Shown here: positions 44,101 to 57,158 of the stretch, piece after piece | How the letters are laid out: every line of letters begins with the position of its first letter | How positions within the stretch are numbered: the first letter of the stretch is position 1 | Assembly: GCA_027596075.1 (NCBI GenBank) | Contig: JADGJC010000157.1 | Location: forward strand, 28,965-92,964 | Direction of reading: 5' to 3' | Origin: Rhizophlyctis rosea | Lineage: Eukaryota > Chytridiomycota > Chytridiomycetes > Rhizophlyctidales > Rhizophlyctidaceae | DNA length: 64,000 nucleotides | Made by a program: the position numbers and the translations under genes | Notes under the pieces: model-generated | The model's database searches: none | Told to the model about the DNA's origin: nothing | Seen by the model: only the letters and a program-made list of their open reading frames with translations

Positions 44101-47100
44101 ATCAACGTCCTAAAAAACGTCACCCAAACACTCACAATCCACAACGCCTCCCCCATCCCCGCAACCTACACCGCAACAACAGTCGGCGACCTCTCCGTCT
44201 TCCGCGTCGAACCCGACAGCGGCACAATCCCCCCCGGCGCCACAACAGACCTCGTCATAACCGCCTACCTAGACGACTGTCTCAAATTCACCGATATCCT
44301 GAAAATCGCGATCCAAAACGCCGCAGCACATGAGGTGCAGCTTGTTGCGCGTGGACAGGGCACGACGGTTGTGTTTGATGACGCTTTGCAGAGTGTGGAT
44401 TTTAGGGATGTGTTTTCGAACAGGGGCTGTGAGAGGGAGTTTACGATGACGAATAAGGGGAGGAGGACGCAGGTCTTGCATTGGACGGTTGGTGACGAAA
44501 AACGGTTTATGGCTTCCAAGACGTCTGACGGGGACACCAACACGAACGACGAACCGGCATTCGAAGTTATTCCGTCTCGGTTTACGTTGAAACCCAACGC
44601 GTCGCAGGTTATTCTCGTCAAGGGATACTCCGAGCGCGCAACAACATGTACGGAGACGTTGATTTGTCTCGGAACGATAGAGAAAGACCCCGCACGTCGA
44701 ACGATCGTTGAAATGAAAGTCTCTGCAAACTTTATAAATCCACTTGTGGAAATGGTTCCCCCTGTGTTGAGGTTTAGCTTGGAGAATACGAGTGATGAGG
44801 CTGTTGGGATGTTAGTTCAGGACTTGACGTTACGGAACGTTTCGTCTTTACCGTTGAGTTTGAGTTTCCGTTGCCCACAACCTTACAGCGTCGTGCCCTC
44901 TGACACATCTCACCGTCTTGTGCCGAACGAATCGACTACCATAACAGTCAGATACGACCCGAGTTTCAATACTGATCGGGTGTCGACGAAGGAACATCAT
45001 CGTTTGATCGTTAGTTATTCGGAGCATCCGCAAAGAGATGTCGTGGATCTATATAGCGAAGTGTCGTTCCCGAATCTAGTATTGGGTGTGGCCAAGATCG
45101 AGTTTGGGTGTATCCCCGTTTGGACTGAACGGAAGGAAAGATTCTGGATTGAAAATCGGGGCACGTTGGAAGTTGGGTATTCTTGGAGTTTCATTGAGGC
45201 TGGTGGTGCTGCTACTGGCGGAAATCAAGTAACATCTTCCGACGACGGCAGCAATGTTCACAATGAAACACCACCCACACCACCTTCCCACCCCTCCTTC
45301 GACATCCTCCCCCTCCGCGGCCGCCTCGCCCCCTCCCAATCCGAACTCGTCGAAGTAACATTCTACGGCCACGCACCCGGCGCCTCCCATGCCTACGCCC
45401 TCTGCGACGTAACCGGCGGCCCCAAATACCCCCTCCTCCTAACCGGCGAATCCTCCTCAATAACCTACACACTCTCCTCCCCCCAACTCGATTTCGGAAC
45501 ATGCCTATACCAAGATGTGCTTGAACAAGATCTCACGCTCCAGAACACCGGCTTGGTGTCGTTTGATTTTAGTGTGATATTATTTCCGAACAGTGAGCTT
45601 GCGAAGAAGATTTGTATTTTCCCGGCGAGTGGGACGATAGCTCCGCATGGGAAGCAGAGGATTGTGTGTAGGCTCTCTCCGATGGTGCCGGAGGTTGTGG
45701 AGGAGGAGTTTTTTATTGGGGTGGCGCATTTTGAGCCGGTGAGGGTTGGCGTGAGGTGTGTGGGGTTGTTTCCGAAGATTGGGGTTACGTTGCCGAGGGC
45801 TAGTGATAGTGGGTATGAGGCTTTAGTGGAGAGTCTTGAGGGTAGAGTAGGAGGAGAGGGAGTAGATGTGGAAGTCGAAGCGGAAGCGGAACGGTTATTG
45901 TTGAAAGCTAAGACGATGGATTTCCTAGCGGGGGTTCTAGAGGATGTTAAGGCCAAAGTTGCGGTTCCGGGGGTGGTGAAGGGGAAGTTTGTTGGGTCTC
46001 CAATTTTGTTCTTGAAGAATTCCATGCGGGGTGGTGGTGGGCCTGCCGGGGCTGCCAGTGGAGGACCAGTGGGGGGAGCCAAAGAACGAAAATCCCACTC
46101 AGTATCCGAATCCTCCGCCGTAGAACTCGCACGCTACATCTGCGATTTCGGCAACGTCATCCGCAACGCACACAAAAAACGAACCTTCAAAGTAACAAAC
46201 TACGGTGCTTACCCCGTCAGCTTCACACTCGACAAGTCCCTCCTCGCCGGAACAGGTTTCACCATCGAACCTGATAAGGTGAAAAACCTTCCCGGCCTAC
46301 CTCACTGCGAGAGTGTGGAATTCCAAGTATCCTTCCAAGCGCGGAGTTTAAGTGGGGATTTGGGACCGACGGAGATTCGGTTGCCTGTTCATATTGCTGG
46401 TGGGCCGACAACGAGTTTGACGTTGCGGGCGGACGTGACGGTGCCTAGTTTAGTGTTGAGTAGCGGGGATGTAGATTTCGGAGAAGTGTGTTGTGGGTTG
46501 AGAAAGACTATTACTGTTAGTATGTGGAATTCAAACGCGGTGCCGTGTGAGTGGAGTACGGCTCAGGGGCAGGGTGCTGCGACGGAAAAGGCTGTTGCTG
46601 GTGGTAGTGGAGCACCGGGAGCGAAAAACAAGAAAAAGCGGCCGGGGTCCGGACCGGTGTTACGGGATTTTGAAGTCGTTCCTGCGTCGGGGGTGCTTCA
46701 ACCGAATGAGAAGACTTTTATATCAATCCGGTTTACGCCGTTGGAGGAGAAGGATTATGACGAACTGCTTCCGATCAAGATTGCCATGAATCCGAAACCT
46801 CACACACTCCACCTCTTTGGTCGGGGTGCCAAATTGTCGGTTGTGTTTGAGCCGGATGCCCTGAATTTGGGACCCATCCTACCAGCCTCCGACGGAATCG
46901 AGAAGCGATTTGTGGCGTACAATCCGAGCAACTATCCCATTGAGATGTTCTCCGTGGAGTTTGATCAGCAGTACTTGGAGGAGGAAGACATGCTGCGGAG
47001 GTGCGGAGGGTATGAGAATGGGACGGTTTTCATGCCACCTAGGGAGCCTGGAGCGCCATTGCCCGACTTTGTTGTGGAGGCAGCATTGGCGCAGAAGGCG

Positions 47101-50100
47101 AGGGAAGCCAAAGGGGGTCGGGAGACTACCACTGCTGAGGGACGGGGAGGTGGCACGAGGGGTGAAGGTGGTGAAGGCGGTGTTGGAGAACTGGTAGAAC
47201 CTGGTTTGGTCATCTCACCCTCCAAAGGTGGAAAGACTGCTTTCACAGCACAACCGGCTCCATCTTTTGGTCCAGGTGCTGCCCTACATCACGAAATGAG
47301 CGTGGTCGCTTCACCCATTCTGGAGACAATGACACAGCAACAACAACAGCAGGGACCCGAGTATCCCGCTAATGTGATTTTGCATGGCCCACCGTTTTCC
47401 GGACGGACGACGCAGGCGAAAGCTGTGGCGAAGAAGTTTGGACAGGTGTATATTAGGGTTGATGATGTTATTGAGGCATCACCTGGATTTGATACTTTAA
47501 AGGAGGGAGGTGGTGGTGCCGGTGGTGCTGGGACAACGAATGAGAAGGGTGGGATGCCAAGAGCTGCTCATAGTCATGCTAGTAGTCATGTTGGGGGTTT
47601 GAGTACTGCTGATGGCGAAGAGGCTGGTGGGATGAGTCCCACGCGTGGTGCTGCTACAGAGGAGCAAGACCCGGTACAAGCGGAACATTATGATACCTTT
47701 GACCAACACGGTCCTCTACCGGAAGATATGATCGTGGACATCCTCAAAGCCCGGTTCCACAAAGATGACTGCATCCGGTTGGGAGTTGTGATTGATGGGT
47801 TGGAGAGCAAATACTGCGTAAACACTCTGTCGGTTGCGAAAGTCGTCCTTCGCAGTCTCTCAGAAGCGTCAGGCCGTCAACGGCGAACTCTCTTTTTCCA
47901 CCTTATTGTCGACCCATCTCATATTCGCGAGAGAGAAGTAGCCGCCGTGAGGGCCGCGGGGGAAAAGGAGGCCGACGCCCTACAAGTCAAAGAAATCAGC
48001 GAAGAAGAGTACGACCGCATGACGGAATCCGAACGTGCCCAATACGACAACCAAGTCCTAAAAGCCAAGAAGAAGCTGAAAGAACTACAAGAACGCAAAA
48101 AGGCCGAGCGGAAGCATTGGGAGGAGGAAATCGCAGCTCGGTTGGGGGACCGTAAATCCGAGGACGAGAAGAAGGGCAAAAAAGCCGGCGGGCGGACACG
48201 GGCCCCTACTCTGCAGAGAGACATAGGAAAGATGGACAAGACTGCTCCGTCTCCCGGGAGCAAAAGCGACGTGAAGCTATACAAGGGTGCACTGAGTGAT
48301 ACCAAGACCGGTGCCATGTCACCGAAATTCTCCAAACCAATCGGCAAGGAGAAGTATGAGAAAGGAGAGGGGAGGGGAGGAGATAAGGGAGATAAAGATT
48401 ATGATGACATGTCGTCAAGGTTTACACTCACTGAAGGGACGGATGCCTTTTTGAGTGATAGCACTCATCGGCGGTATGAGGCTTATGTGGCGAGTGTAGA
48501 TGGTGTTTTGGCATTGGCAAAGGAGGAAGGTAAGCCTGTGCAGAGACAGGTTTCAGTCATGGTCACACCAGATAAGAAGCCCGCGAAAGGGAAGGTTGGA
48601 TCAGTGGCGGGGGCGAGCTATGATGTAGGAGCTTCAACCATGACTTTGGAGAGTGTCGGGAAGGAAGGTGGCAGTGGCGGGCACGCGAGTGGAGGAGAAG
48701 AGAGCGGAGCGGTGACGGTTTGTGATGTCAACGGGAGTACGGATGAGCAGACAGTGTTTAAGGGTATTTCGGACCATATACCTACACCGCCTCCGACCGA
48801 TGAGGGTAAAGATATGTTTGACTTCACGCCACCACCTTTTGTAGAACACATCATGCATTATCCGCCTGAACGGGCAGAACCGGGACCTAGGTCACGGTAT
48901 TTCACGTTGTTGCCTCCAGTGCCGGGTGTGGATAATGAGGAAGAGGTCCCATCAAGTGCAGAAGGGCCTCCTGGGACTGCGGCATCGTTGGGTCCACCTC
49001 CCAGTACTGCTGCCAGCGCCAATGGGACTCTGACGAAGGGTGAGACGAGGAAGTCACGTCAGCCGATCAAAATTGTTGAAGATGCCAAAGCGAGCATGGA
49101 GCCGGATGAGGATGTGGAGAAGGAGGAACTTAGGCGATATCGGTGGATCATCCAACCGCATGAGCGTAAAGAGTTGGTCATCAAGTTTACATCCAATGAT
49201 GTTGGGAAATTCGAGCAAGAGCTCAACTTTGAATTGGTGGGCGTACGGGGACGGTACACGGTACGGTGTGTGGGACATTGTCAGTACTCTCAAATTGTGA
49301 GCGATCCGAAGAAAGTTTTTCCTAGGTGGAGAAAAGGGAAGGAAGAAAAGACCATTGTACATGGGGAGTTTGTTGCGTCCACAGGAACATTCGAGTTTGG
49401 GCCGTTGCTCTGGAACAAGCCGCGGGAGAAGTACATGGAGAAGTTCCCTGAGAACAAAGGAGCCATGAACATCATCAACCCCGGCACGCAGGAAATCAAG
49501 GTCAATATCTCGATGAAGAATGACGTTAAGGGGGATGTATTCTTCTTCGAACCATCCACTATGGATATTCCAGCTGGACAGACTCAGACGCTTTCCATCT
49601 GGGCGTACCCGCGTAACCACAATCACTGCGAAGATGCCGTGGTGGTGTGTGTGAAGGATAACCCAGAGCCATATCTGTTCAAAATCAGCTGCATCGGAGT
49701 CAAACCGGAGGTAGAGATTGACAAGAAGGTTCTCATCTTTGATAAGATGCTGTTAGGGCGGTCGGAGAAACGGGAGATCAGAGTGAAGAATAACTCACTT
49801 TTGCCCGTAGCGTGGCGGTTGGCGGGAGTAGATAATACGGGAGATGAGTTCCAAATCAGTCCAACCGACGGGATCATCGATAGCTTAGGTGAATGCACCA
49901 TCACGGGTGTGTACAAAAGCTCAAAACCATCCGTCTTCAAACGGACCATCAAGATGGAAATCAGCGATGCGGATCGGATTGGTGGTGGTGGCATGCAGGA
50001 CATTCCCATTATGATCAATGCCGAAGCATACGACATCGCTACCGACTTGCACTTCGCAAAAGGGTCAGAAGGACTAGATTTTGGCGTTATAAAGGTGTTT

Positions 50101-53100
50101 GAAGAGGGACGGCAGTCGTGTACGTTGAAGAACAAGGGAAAGTACGAAGTTGGGTACCGTTTCATATTCGAGAACAAGGACTTGGCGGAGTTGTTTACCA
50201 TCTCGCCTCAGCAAGGGATTTTGCAGCCGTCAGATAAGCCCTTTGTGGTACAATTTGTACTGAGAACCAGTAGGGAGATGCAGATCAGGGATAATGCTTC
50301 GTGTCGGTGTCAATTTTACGAACCCACAACAGGAGAAATGACTGCTACCTCAGCTGTCAAGCTCTCCGCCAGGGCCGTTTTCAGCAAGTTCACAATCCTA
50401 CCCGTGCGAGATTTGAACTTTGGGGCATTGATTCACGGTACCAAAGCCACACGGTTCTTTACCATTGATAACACGGGCGAGTTTGACTTCAAGTACTCAG
50501 TTTACAAGATGTTGGCGGGGACCACGGATAGTAAGTTTGGGAGTAAGTTGAGGACCAACTCGCGGGCAAGTAGGACGGGAAGGTCAAGCTCACCTCCGGG
50601 AAGTAAGGTGGCAGATAAAAAGATTCAAACTAAACCGGGGGATGCAATGAATTTTGGCGCATTTACTATCTATCCGACCAGCGGGTCTGTGCAGGCTGGA
50701 TCGAAGCAACAAATTACCGTGGAGTTCCATCCGGAAACGCCGGGCAGTTTCGAGGAGATTGCGGCGGTCGACATATCTGACCGTAATCCAATGGACAATG
50801 CGGACCCCATGGAGTATCGTCTTGCAGGAGAAAGTTGCATTCCTGGCATCAATACGAGCGACTTCCCCTCCATATTCGAGGAGCAGACCGTCGTTAAACG
50901 GTTGGATATGTTTCAAACGCCTAACAATGTCTATGCTGATGAAGACCGCGTCTTCCATTTCGGTGCTTATTTGGCTGGTCATCAAGCCCAAGCACGCTTC
51001 AAAATCTCCAACCCGTACAAAATTCCATGCGACGTCACCCTCACCACTCGTCCAAGGAGCAAAACAAAGGTTGACGCGGCGGACTTTGCGTTTGATTTGG
51101 ATTTGAAGAAATTGTCTATTCCGAGTCATGAACATCGGTATGTTACGGCGTACTTCCATCCAACGGCGATTCAAAGTTATGCTGGCATATTTGAAGCTGT
51201 CGTTGAGAATGTTGGGGAGGGGAAGAGTAAGACTCTCATGTTTGAGTTGCGGGGTGAGGGAACGTTGCCGCGCGTTACGGTTGAGAAACCCACAGCGAGG
51301 ACCAAAAATGCTATGCCGTTGTTGAAGTTCAAGCGCTTATTGGTTGGGTCGGCCCAGATGTTACCTGTGGTATTGAAGAATGAGGGTATCATAACAGCGG
51401 AAGTAAAACTGGAATGGAACTTCAAGGACACGGATGACTTTGACTGCAGTTTCTTGAACACTAGTGCAGTACTGAAACCTCAGGAGACGAAGATTGTGGA
51501 AGTGCGGTGCAGGGCCAGTAGTGTTAGAAGGATGGAGGCTGAGCTGCGGCTACGTGTTACGGACAACAGCTTCGAAGATACGTCGATTATAGTTCATGGG
51601 GAGGGATACTTGTCCGATATTACATTTGATGGGTTGCCTGAAGATTCAGAGAGTGAGATACATTTCGGTGACTGCTTCATCAACGAAGCTCGTCATGTAG
51701 ATTTCTTCGTGACCAACCATTCCGACGACTATCTGCGGATATCGTTTGGGGAGCATTTCGACTTTGCGTTCTCACCCCTCGCGTGCCACCTGAAGCCCAA
51801 CGGGAAAGTCTCGGTGTCTGCTTCTTTCTTGCCGAAGCAGCCAACAGAACTCCGTGCGGTGAATATACCTGTACGGGTGGTAAAGATCAAATACCCTCAG
51901 CATGCTCCGGAGACAGATTGGGATGACCGAATGCGTGCTGTCAAGTGGGTTGTTGATGTCAAAGGCACAGCTCCTAGAAAAGTAGTTGAAGCCGTTCAAG
52001 AACCTACACAGGAAGTTCTTGGACCGTCCGCAAACGATCACAACCTCTCCATGACCGCCTTCGCCGACTACTCCAGCTTCGAGTCCGAAGTATCCAATAT
52101 CACCTTCAAGAACACGCTAATGTTCCAAACCCGTGTATTCAACTTCTCCATCCGCAACAGCGGTAAAGTTCTCCTCCGCTACCAATTCGCTATGTACGAC
52201 ATCGACAACAACCAAATCGATTTGGATGATGATTCGTGCCCGTTCACTGTTACACCTGCATCCGGAACCATTGAAGCCGACGATATCCTGCTGGTCTCAT
52301 TGCGGTTTTCGCCCACGGACGTCGCAACCTACCAGTACACTCTCGTGGCACACATGCCGAACCTTGCAACGGGTCAACGTCCTCTCCAGATCCGTCTACG
52401 TGGCTCCTCCCTCCGTCCATTCTGCCACTTCGAGCTGCCAGACAGTGACTACCTCACCAGCGAGCGTCGATCGCCGGAATCCGGCGTTAACAACGGCATT
52501 CCAGGTGTTCTGGAGGCCTCTACACGTGTGATTGAATTCGGTTCTCGTGGAGTTAAAGTGAAAAACACCAAGCGGTTCTATCTGCTCAACCCGACGAACA
52601 TCGATTACAACTTTGATTGGGTGGCGCAGGTCAATGATGATCGGGTATTCAGGTGTTTGACACCGAAGGGTTTGGTCATGTCCGGAAAGAAGTTTGAGAT
52701 GGTCATGGAGTTTGTGCCGGAGAATGTGGATGTCAAGGTGCAGTATCGTATCTGTTTTCAGGTTCTCAATGGTAAGGCCGACGCCCTACTAACGCGGCAT
52801 ATCTAGGAAGCACTTTGGCGTTTCAACATTCCGGGACACGGCATATCAATTCCTTTCCTATTCGTTGGGCAAGCCCTCGAGCCTAATGTGTTTATGGACC
52901 GTGTTGGTGTCAACTTCAAACCCATTCTTGTCGGCCGGCAAGTGAAAGATACCGTTCGGCTCACAAACAACGAAGACATCCCCTTCAGTTTCACCTTCAA
53001 TGAGACATCATCGGAGCTGCGAAATGATGGTACGCCCGTCCTACGCTTCTCACCAACATCAGGCACTATTGGCGCAAAGTCGGAAGTTCCCATTGAGATC

Positions 53101-56100
53101 ATCTTTGCCCCATCAGCTGAGAAGGTGTTCAACTTCAACCTGGTCTGCAATGTCAAGAAGAAGCCGGCGCCTGTTACAATCAACGTGAAAGGGGAGGGTT
53201 ACGAGGTACATGAAGATCTGCAGACTGAAGCAACTGATGGAACGCCATACGCCCTCGCAGCCGGCCTCAATGCAGAAAACGCCGTCGACTTCGGGTTGGT
53301 GCAAATTAATGAGCGGCGGGTGAAACGAGTGACCATCATAAATTCCGGGAAGTTCAACTTTGAATATGCTTGGAAGTTCGTCAACAAAAACGGTGGTGCA
53401 CTTTCCGTCACTCCAGATTCTGGCACAGTGGCAAAAGGGGAACGAGTTGTTTGTGCAATTGCCTTCATGCCTACAAGTGTAGCGACATTGAAGAACGTTA
53501 AAGCTATATGCCAGATCCTGAACGGTCGCGGTTACCCCCTGACGATCACCGGCGGCGGCACAAAACCGTTATTGAAGTTCTCAAAATACAGCCACAATTT
53601 CGGACCTCAGTTCATTCACCGGACGGGTCAACCAGCGGCAACAACAACAATCCAAATCACGAACGAGGACGTAAAAGACATCTCCTACGACGTTATCTAT
53701 CCCGAAAGCAGCATCTTTGATGTCCCTCGCGGTCCGAACACACTGGCGGCCGGTGAAAGTACGTCTTTGGAGATCACCTTCTACCCCCGAGAGGCTAAAG
53801 CCTATGCGGACAACATCAAAGTCGAGATCAATGGGTTATCTAGCATTGATTTGGCGGTTAGTGGGGAGGGGACGGAGTTCCGTGTCGATTTGGTGAACCC
53901 GGAGCACAGGAACTTGAATTTCGGTGCTGTGAGGGTCGGACATACGGTTGCACGGTCGGTCAAGATCATCAATAGGAGTGCGGTGCCGGCAACCTTCCAG
54001 TTGGGGACGGCAAGTTCCGTGGAAAATCTGGCAAACCATGCGGTGACAATGTCCCATTCGGGTGAATGTGCGCTGCGACCAAAGGGGGTATTGAATGTGG
54101 AGTTCAAGTTCCAACCGAATCATCGGATCCCCTCCTTTGTAGAAGAGGTCACATTGGAGGCGCAGGGAGTTTCTAAACCATTGTTTATAGTCATGGGTGC
54201 ATGTCAAGGGATTGACGTTAAACTTGAGAACGACACACTGCCTTTTGGTGCAGTGGTGCAGAAGAGTACATCTACACGCAGAATCCAGCTTCAAAATGTT
54301 GGGGACATTGGCGCCAAGTTCCACTGGGACGTGACAAAGTTTGCCCCAGACTTCTCCATCTCGCCACCTGAAGGATACATTTCCCCCGGAATGGACATCA
54401 GTCTAGAAGTAGTCTTCCACCCCACGGAAGTCAACCCGGACATCCGTTACGAAAACCTCATTTGCAATGTGGAAGGCACCCAACCCCTTTACCTAACCCT
54501 AACCGGCATGTGCATCTCCCCACAACTCTCAAACGAAACCATCAAATTCGCCGCCCCCGTCCGCCAAACCGACACCAAGCCCATCTCCCTTTCCAACAAA
54601 ACCAACATCCCCTGGCACATCCGTCCCATCATCGAAAACGATTACTGGACTGGCCCGGACACCCTCGACATCGATCCAGGACAAACGAAATCATACGACG
54701 TCACATTCAGACCACTAGAAATGACCGGAGACGGAGACGGAGGCCGTCACGAAGGTTCAATCTTCTTCCCCCTACCAGATGGCACAGGTCACCTCTACAA
54801 GCTCTACGGCACCGCAGACAAACCCAACCCCATCGCCACCATAACCCGCGAAGTCCCCTGCAAAACCACCTACACCGAACTCCTAACCCTCCAAAACTGG
54901 CTCAAACGCCCCCAACGCTTCAAAGTCACCACCGAACTAACCAAACCGGACCCATCCGTCATCATCCGCGGTCACGACTTTGTCGACGTTCCCCCGCAGC
55001 TGGAAAAAGAGTATAAGCTCACATTCTACGCGTACAAAGAGGGATTGACGAACGTGAAAGTAACGTTTAAGAACGAGCAGACGCAGGAGTATTGTTATTA
55101 TTTGGTGAATTTTAAGAGTACTGCGCCGGGGATTATGCAGACTATTGAAATGTCGACGGTTGTGAGGCAGGTTTGTGTTAGGGAGGTTGGGATATTTAAT
55201 CCGCTGGGAGTTCCGGCGGTGTTTGCGGTTACGTATAATCATCCGGATGTGACGTTGCCGCATTCGTTTACGGTGGCGCCGAAGTAAGTTCACTTTTCAC
55301 ATGAGTTTTATTTTCATCCGTCTGACCAATCAACTTGTCTCATAATAGAGCCGAACAATCACTCCCCATCGAATTCCTCCCGCTCCAACCACGCGAAACA
55401 ACCACCCGCATCTCCCTCACGAGTCCAGAACTGGGACTGTACCAGTACGATCTTCGACTTATCTCAACCGCCGCGGGTCCCGAACGCAGTCTCCATTTCA
55501 AAGTGGGATTGGGCGGGTCCGTAACTCAGATTTTCCGGTTCTTGAGTTATGCGAAACAAAAGACGGAGTATGCTGTGAGAGTTGATCATGCGGATTTCGT
55601 TGTTGAAAAGAGTGTTAGTGTGGGCAGTGGTGAGTGTTTCCAACGTGGACTTTCTGCCATTTTCCTTTGTCTTGAGATCCCGTAAACCATTGATTGACGC
55701 ATCTTTCCCTTCCTGTGTTGACGATCAGCAACAACAGGTGGAGTGGAAGTAACAGTAGATGTGACCTATGAACCCTCCAAAATCGGCGACACACGAACCC
55801 AGCTGGTCGTTTCATCTCCTACCGGCGGGGACTACATCTGTCCACTGTATGGTCACTGCATCGCCCCAAGACCACAGGGTCCCATCACAGTCAAACCAGG
55901 GACATCCACCTCCTTGCCGTTCAAAAACGTGTTTGGAAATACAGCAACATTCCATTTCGTTGTGGTGAGTTCCTGATCAGAGACATCCTTGGTGCCATTT
56001 GTTTGATGGCAACTGTTATTGCCACCAAAGAGCCCAATTTAACGAATCATGATTTTCCCAATGCACAGGACAACCCCGCCTTCCAAGTAAAAGCAGCCGA

Positions 56101-56458
56101 AACCATCGGCGCAAAGAAAACCGTCGCAATCTCCATCGGGTACAAATCCACACCAGGCACACCAGGCACAGACTCCGCTCGCGATGACGCCCTCACCGCT
56201 TCGGGCACCGTCGCAGACAAGGGGGGCACAACGGGAAGTCGAAGAGAGCGGGAACGAGAGCGGGCTGAGCGGGAGAGGGAACGAGAACGGGAAAAGGCGG
56301 AAAGGGAAAAGGAACGGGACCGGACAACAGCGTCCACGGCCGTTTTGCCCAGCTTAGCAAAAGCGAACCAAGCACAGCAGAGTAAAGTGGGAAAACTGAC
56401 AGTGACGCATGCGAGTAGTAATGTTGTTTGGATTTATTACTTGAAGTTGGGATCTTGA
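41173..56458 (+). CDS. HYDIN: HYDIN, central pair apparatus protein
   Basis: The homolog of HYDIN, the giant C2b-projection protein of the axonemal central pair in motile flagella. Twelve exons close exactly in frame: 41173-41640, 41697-41916, 41982-42184, 42240-42428, 42493-42642, 42696-42983, 43097-43288, 43372-52771, 52811-55283, 55349-55629, 55738-55964 and 56069-56458 (14,481 nt; 4,826 residues; human about 5,120). Landmarks are PSQYIHERSLSTADRLAQAS, VDRPLFEPFPPVVVLQAY, FRGHVVGPTFHFSVPSLNF and dozens of MSP/ASH-type beta domains with FxPxSGxIxPxxxxxIxVxF lines. Near residue 1,905 an adenylate-kinase-like insert begins with GPPFSGRTTQ; the Walker lysine is Arg. A charged helical stretch follows (residues about 2,090-2,190). 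The last domain is split by an Arg/Glu-rich run (56239-56330). The first intron of 56 nt is typical for this gene. Confidence 0.95.
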
Positions 56459-56716
56459 TCTTCCCCATGAGGACTGATTGTAGGTTTTGTAAATAATTTT
56501 CCATTTTGGTAATTAATGTAATGATAGCATGGAACTGCTAGCATTATGTGGATACAAAGGTTCGGCAGTCGATGTGCATGTTTGTGACTTATCAAGTACA
56601 ATTGGATATAGCACACCTATTGTATGCGGATGTGCGTAGTAGCTGCATCCAAGAAAGGCAACCTCGAAGACACACTGAGTTAACAAACACAAAAGTCCAT
56701 AAGGTATCATTGACCG

Positions 56717-56942
56717 AACAAATACATAGCTGCGCATCAGCAAGCAGAAGGCGGTATTGAAATACGGGTCTGGTTTTGTACAGGACGGCTTGCATCAAGG
56801 GTGCGCCAAATGCACTCGTTGGCAAAACAAACGAACACATAGCCGTGCATCAGCAAGCAGAAGACGGTATTGAAATACGGGTCTGGTTTTGGACAGGACG
56901 ACTCGCATCAAGGGTGCGCCAGATGCAACCCGTTGGCAATAC
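56717..56942. repeat. tandem direct repeat, 113-bp unit, two copies
   Basis: Unit 1 (56717-56829) and unit 2 (56830-56942) share GCATCAGCAAGCAGAAG, CGGTATTGAAATACGGGTCT, GGTTTTG(T/G)ACAGGACG and GCATCAAGGGTGCGCCA in the same order and spacing, with about a dozen differences. No open frame is conserved across both units. Confidence 0.85.
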
Positions 56943-57076
56943 AAAAATGATCATCCATGGTTTCAATTCCAGGACGCTGCCCCCAAGTTGGTCACTGCCC
57001 CACAACTTACATTTCCCTTCTTCTGAAATGGGCGATACCAAAAACTACCAAAAAGCATTGGACAATCCATCAACAA

Positions 57077-57158
57077 TAGTCTGACTCGGAGTTGAACCGA
57101 GGACTCGTGATCTCAAAGATTTGAGGTTAGAGGTAGCTGCCAAGTGTGCTATCAGACC
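57077..57158 (-). tRNA. tRNA-like sequence, anticodon unresolved
   Basis: Read on the minus strand, GGTCTGA at the 5' end pairs with TCAGACT at the 3' end (one G-T). The T arm is perfect (CTCGG, loop TTCAACT, CCGAG). The A box is TAGCACACTTGG, one mismatch from consensus, and the B box GGTTCAACTCC fits fully. The region between (82 nt in all) does not fold into a clean five-pair anticodon stem; ACCTC/GAGAT gives four of five pairs with a 15-nt loop, which would fit an intron or a decayed stem. It may be a real intron-containing tRNA or a tRNA-derived pseudogene. Confidence 0.45.
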
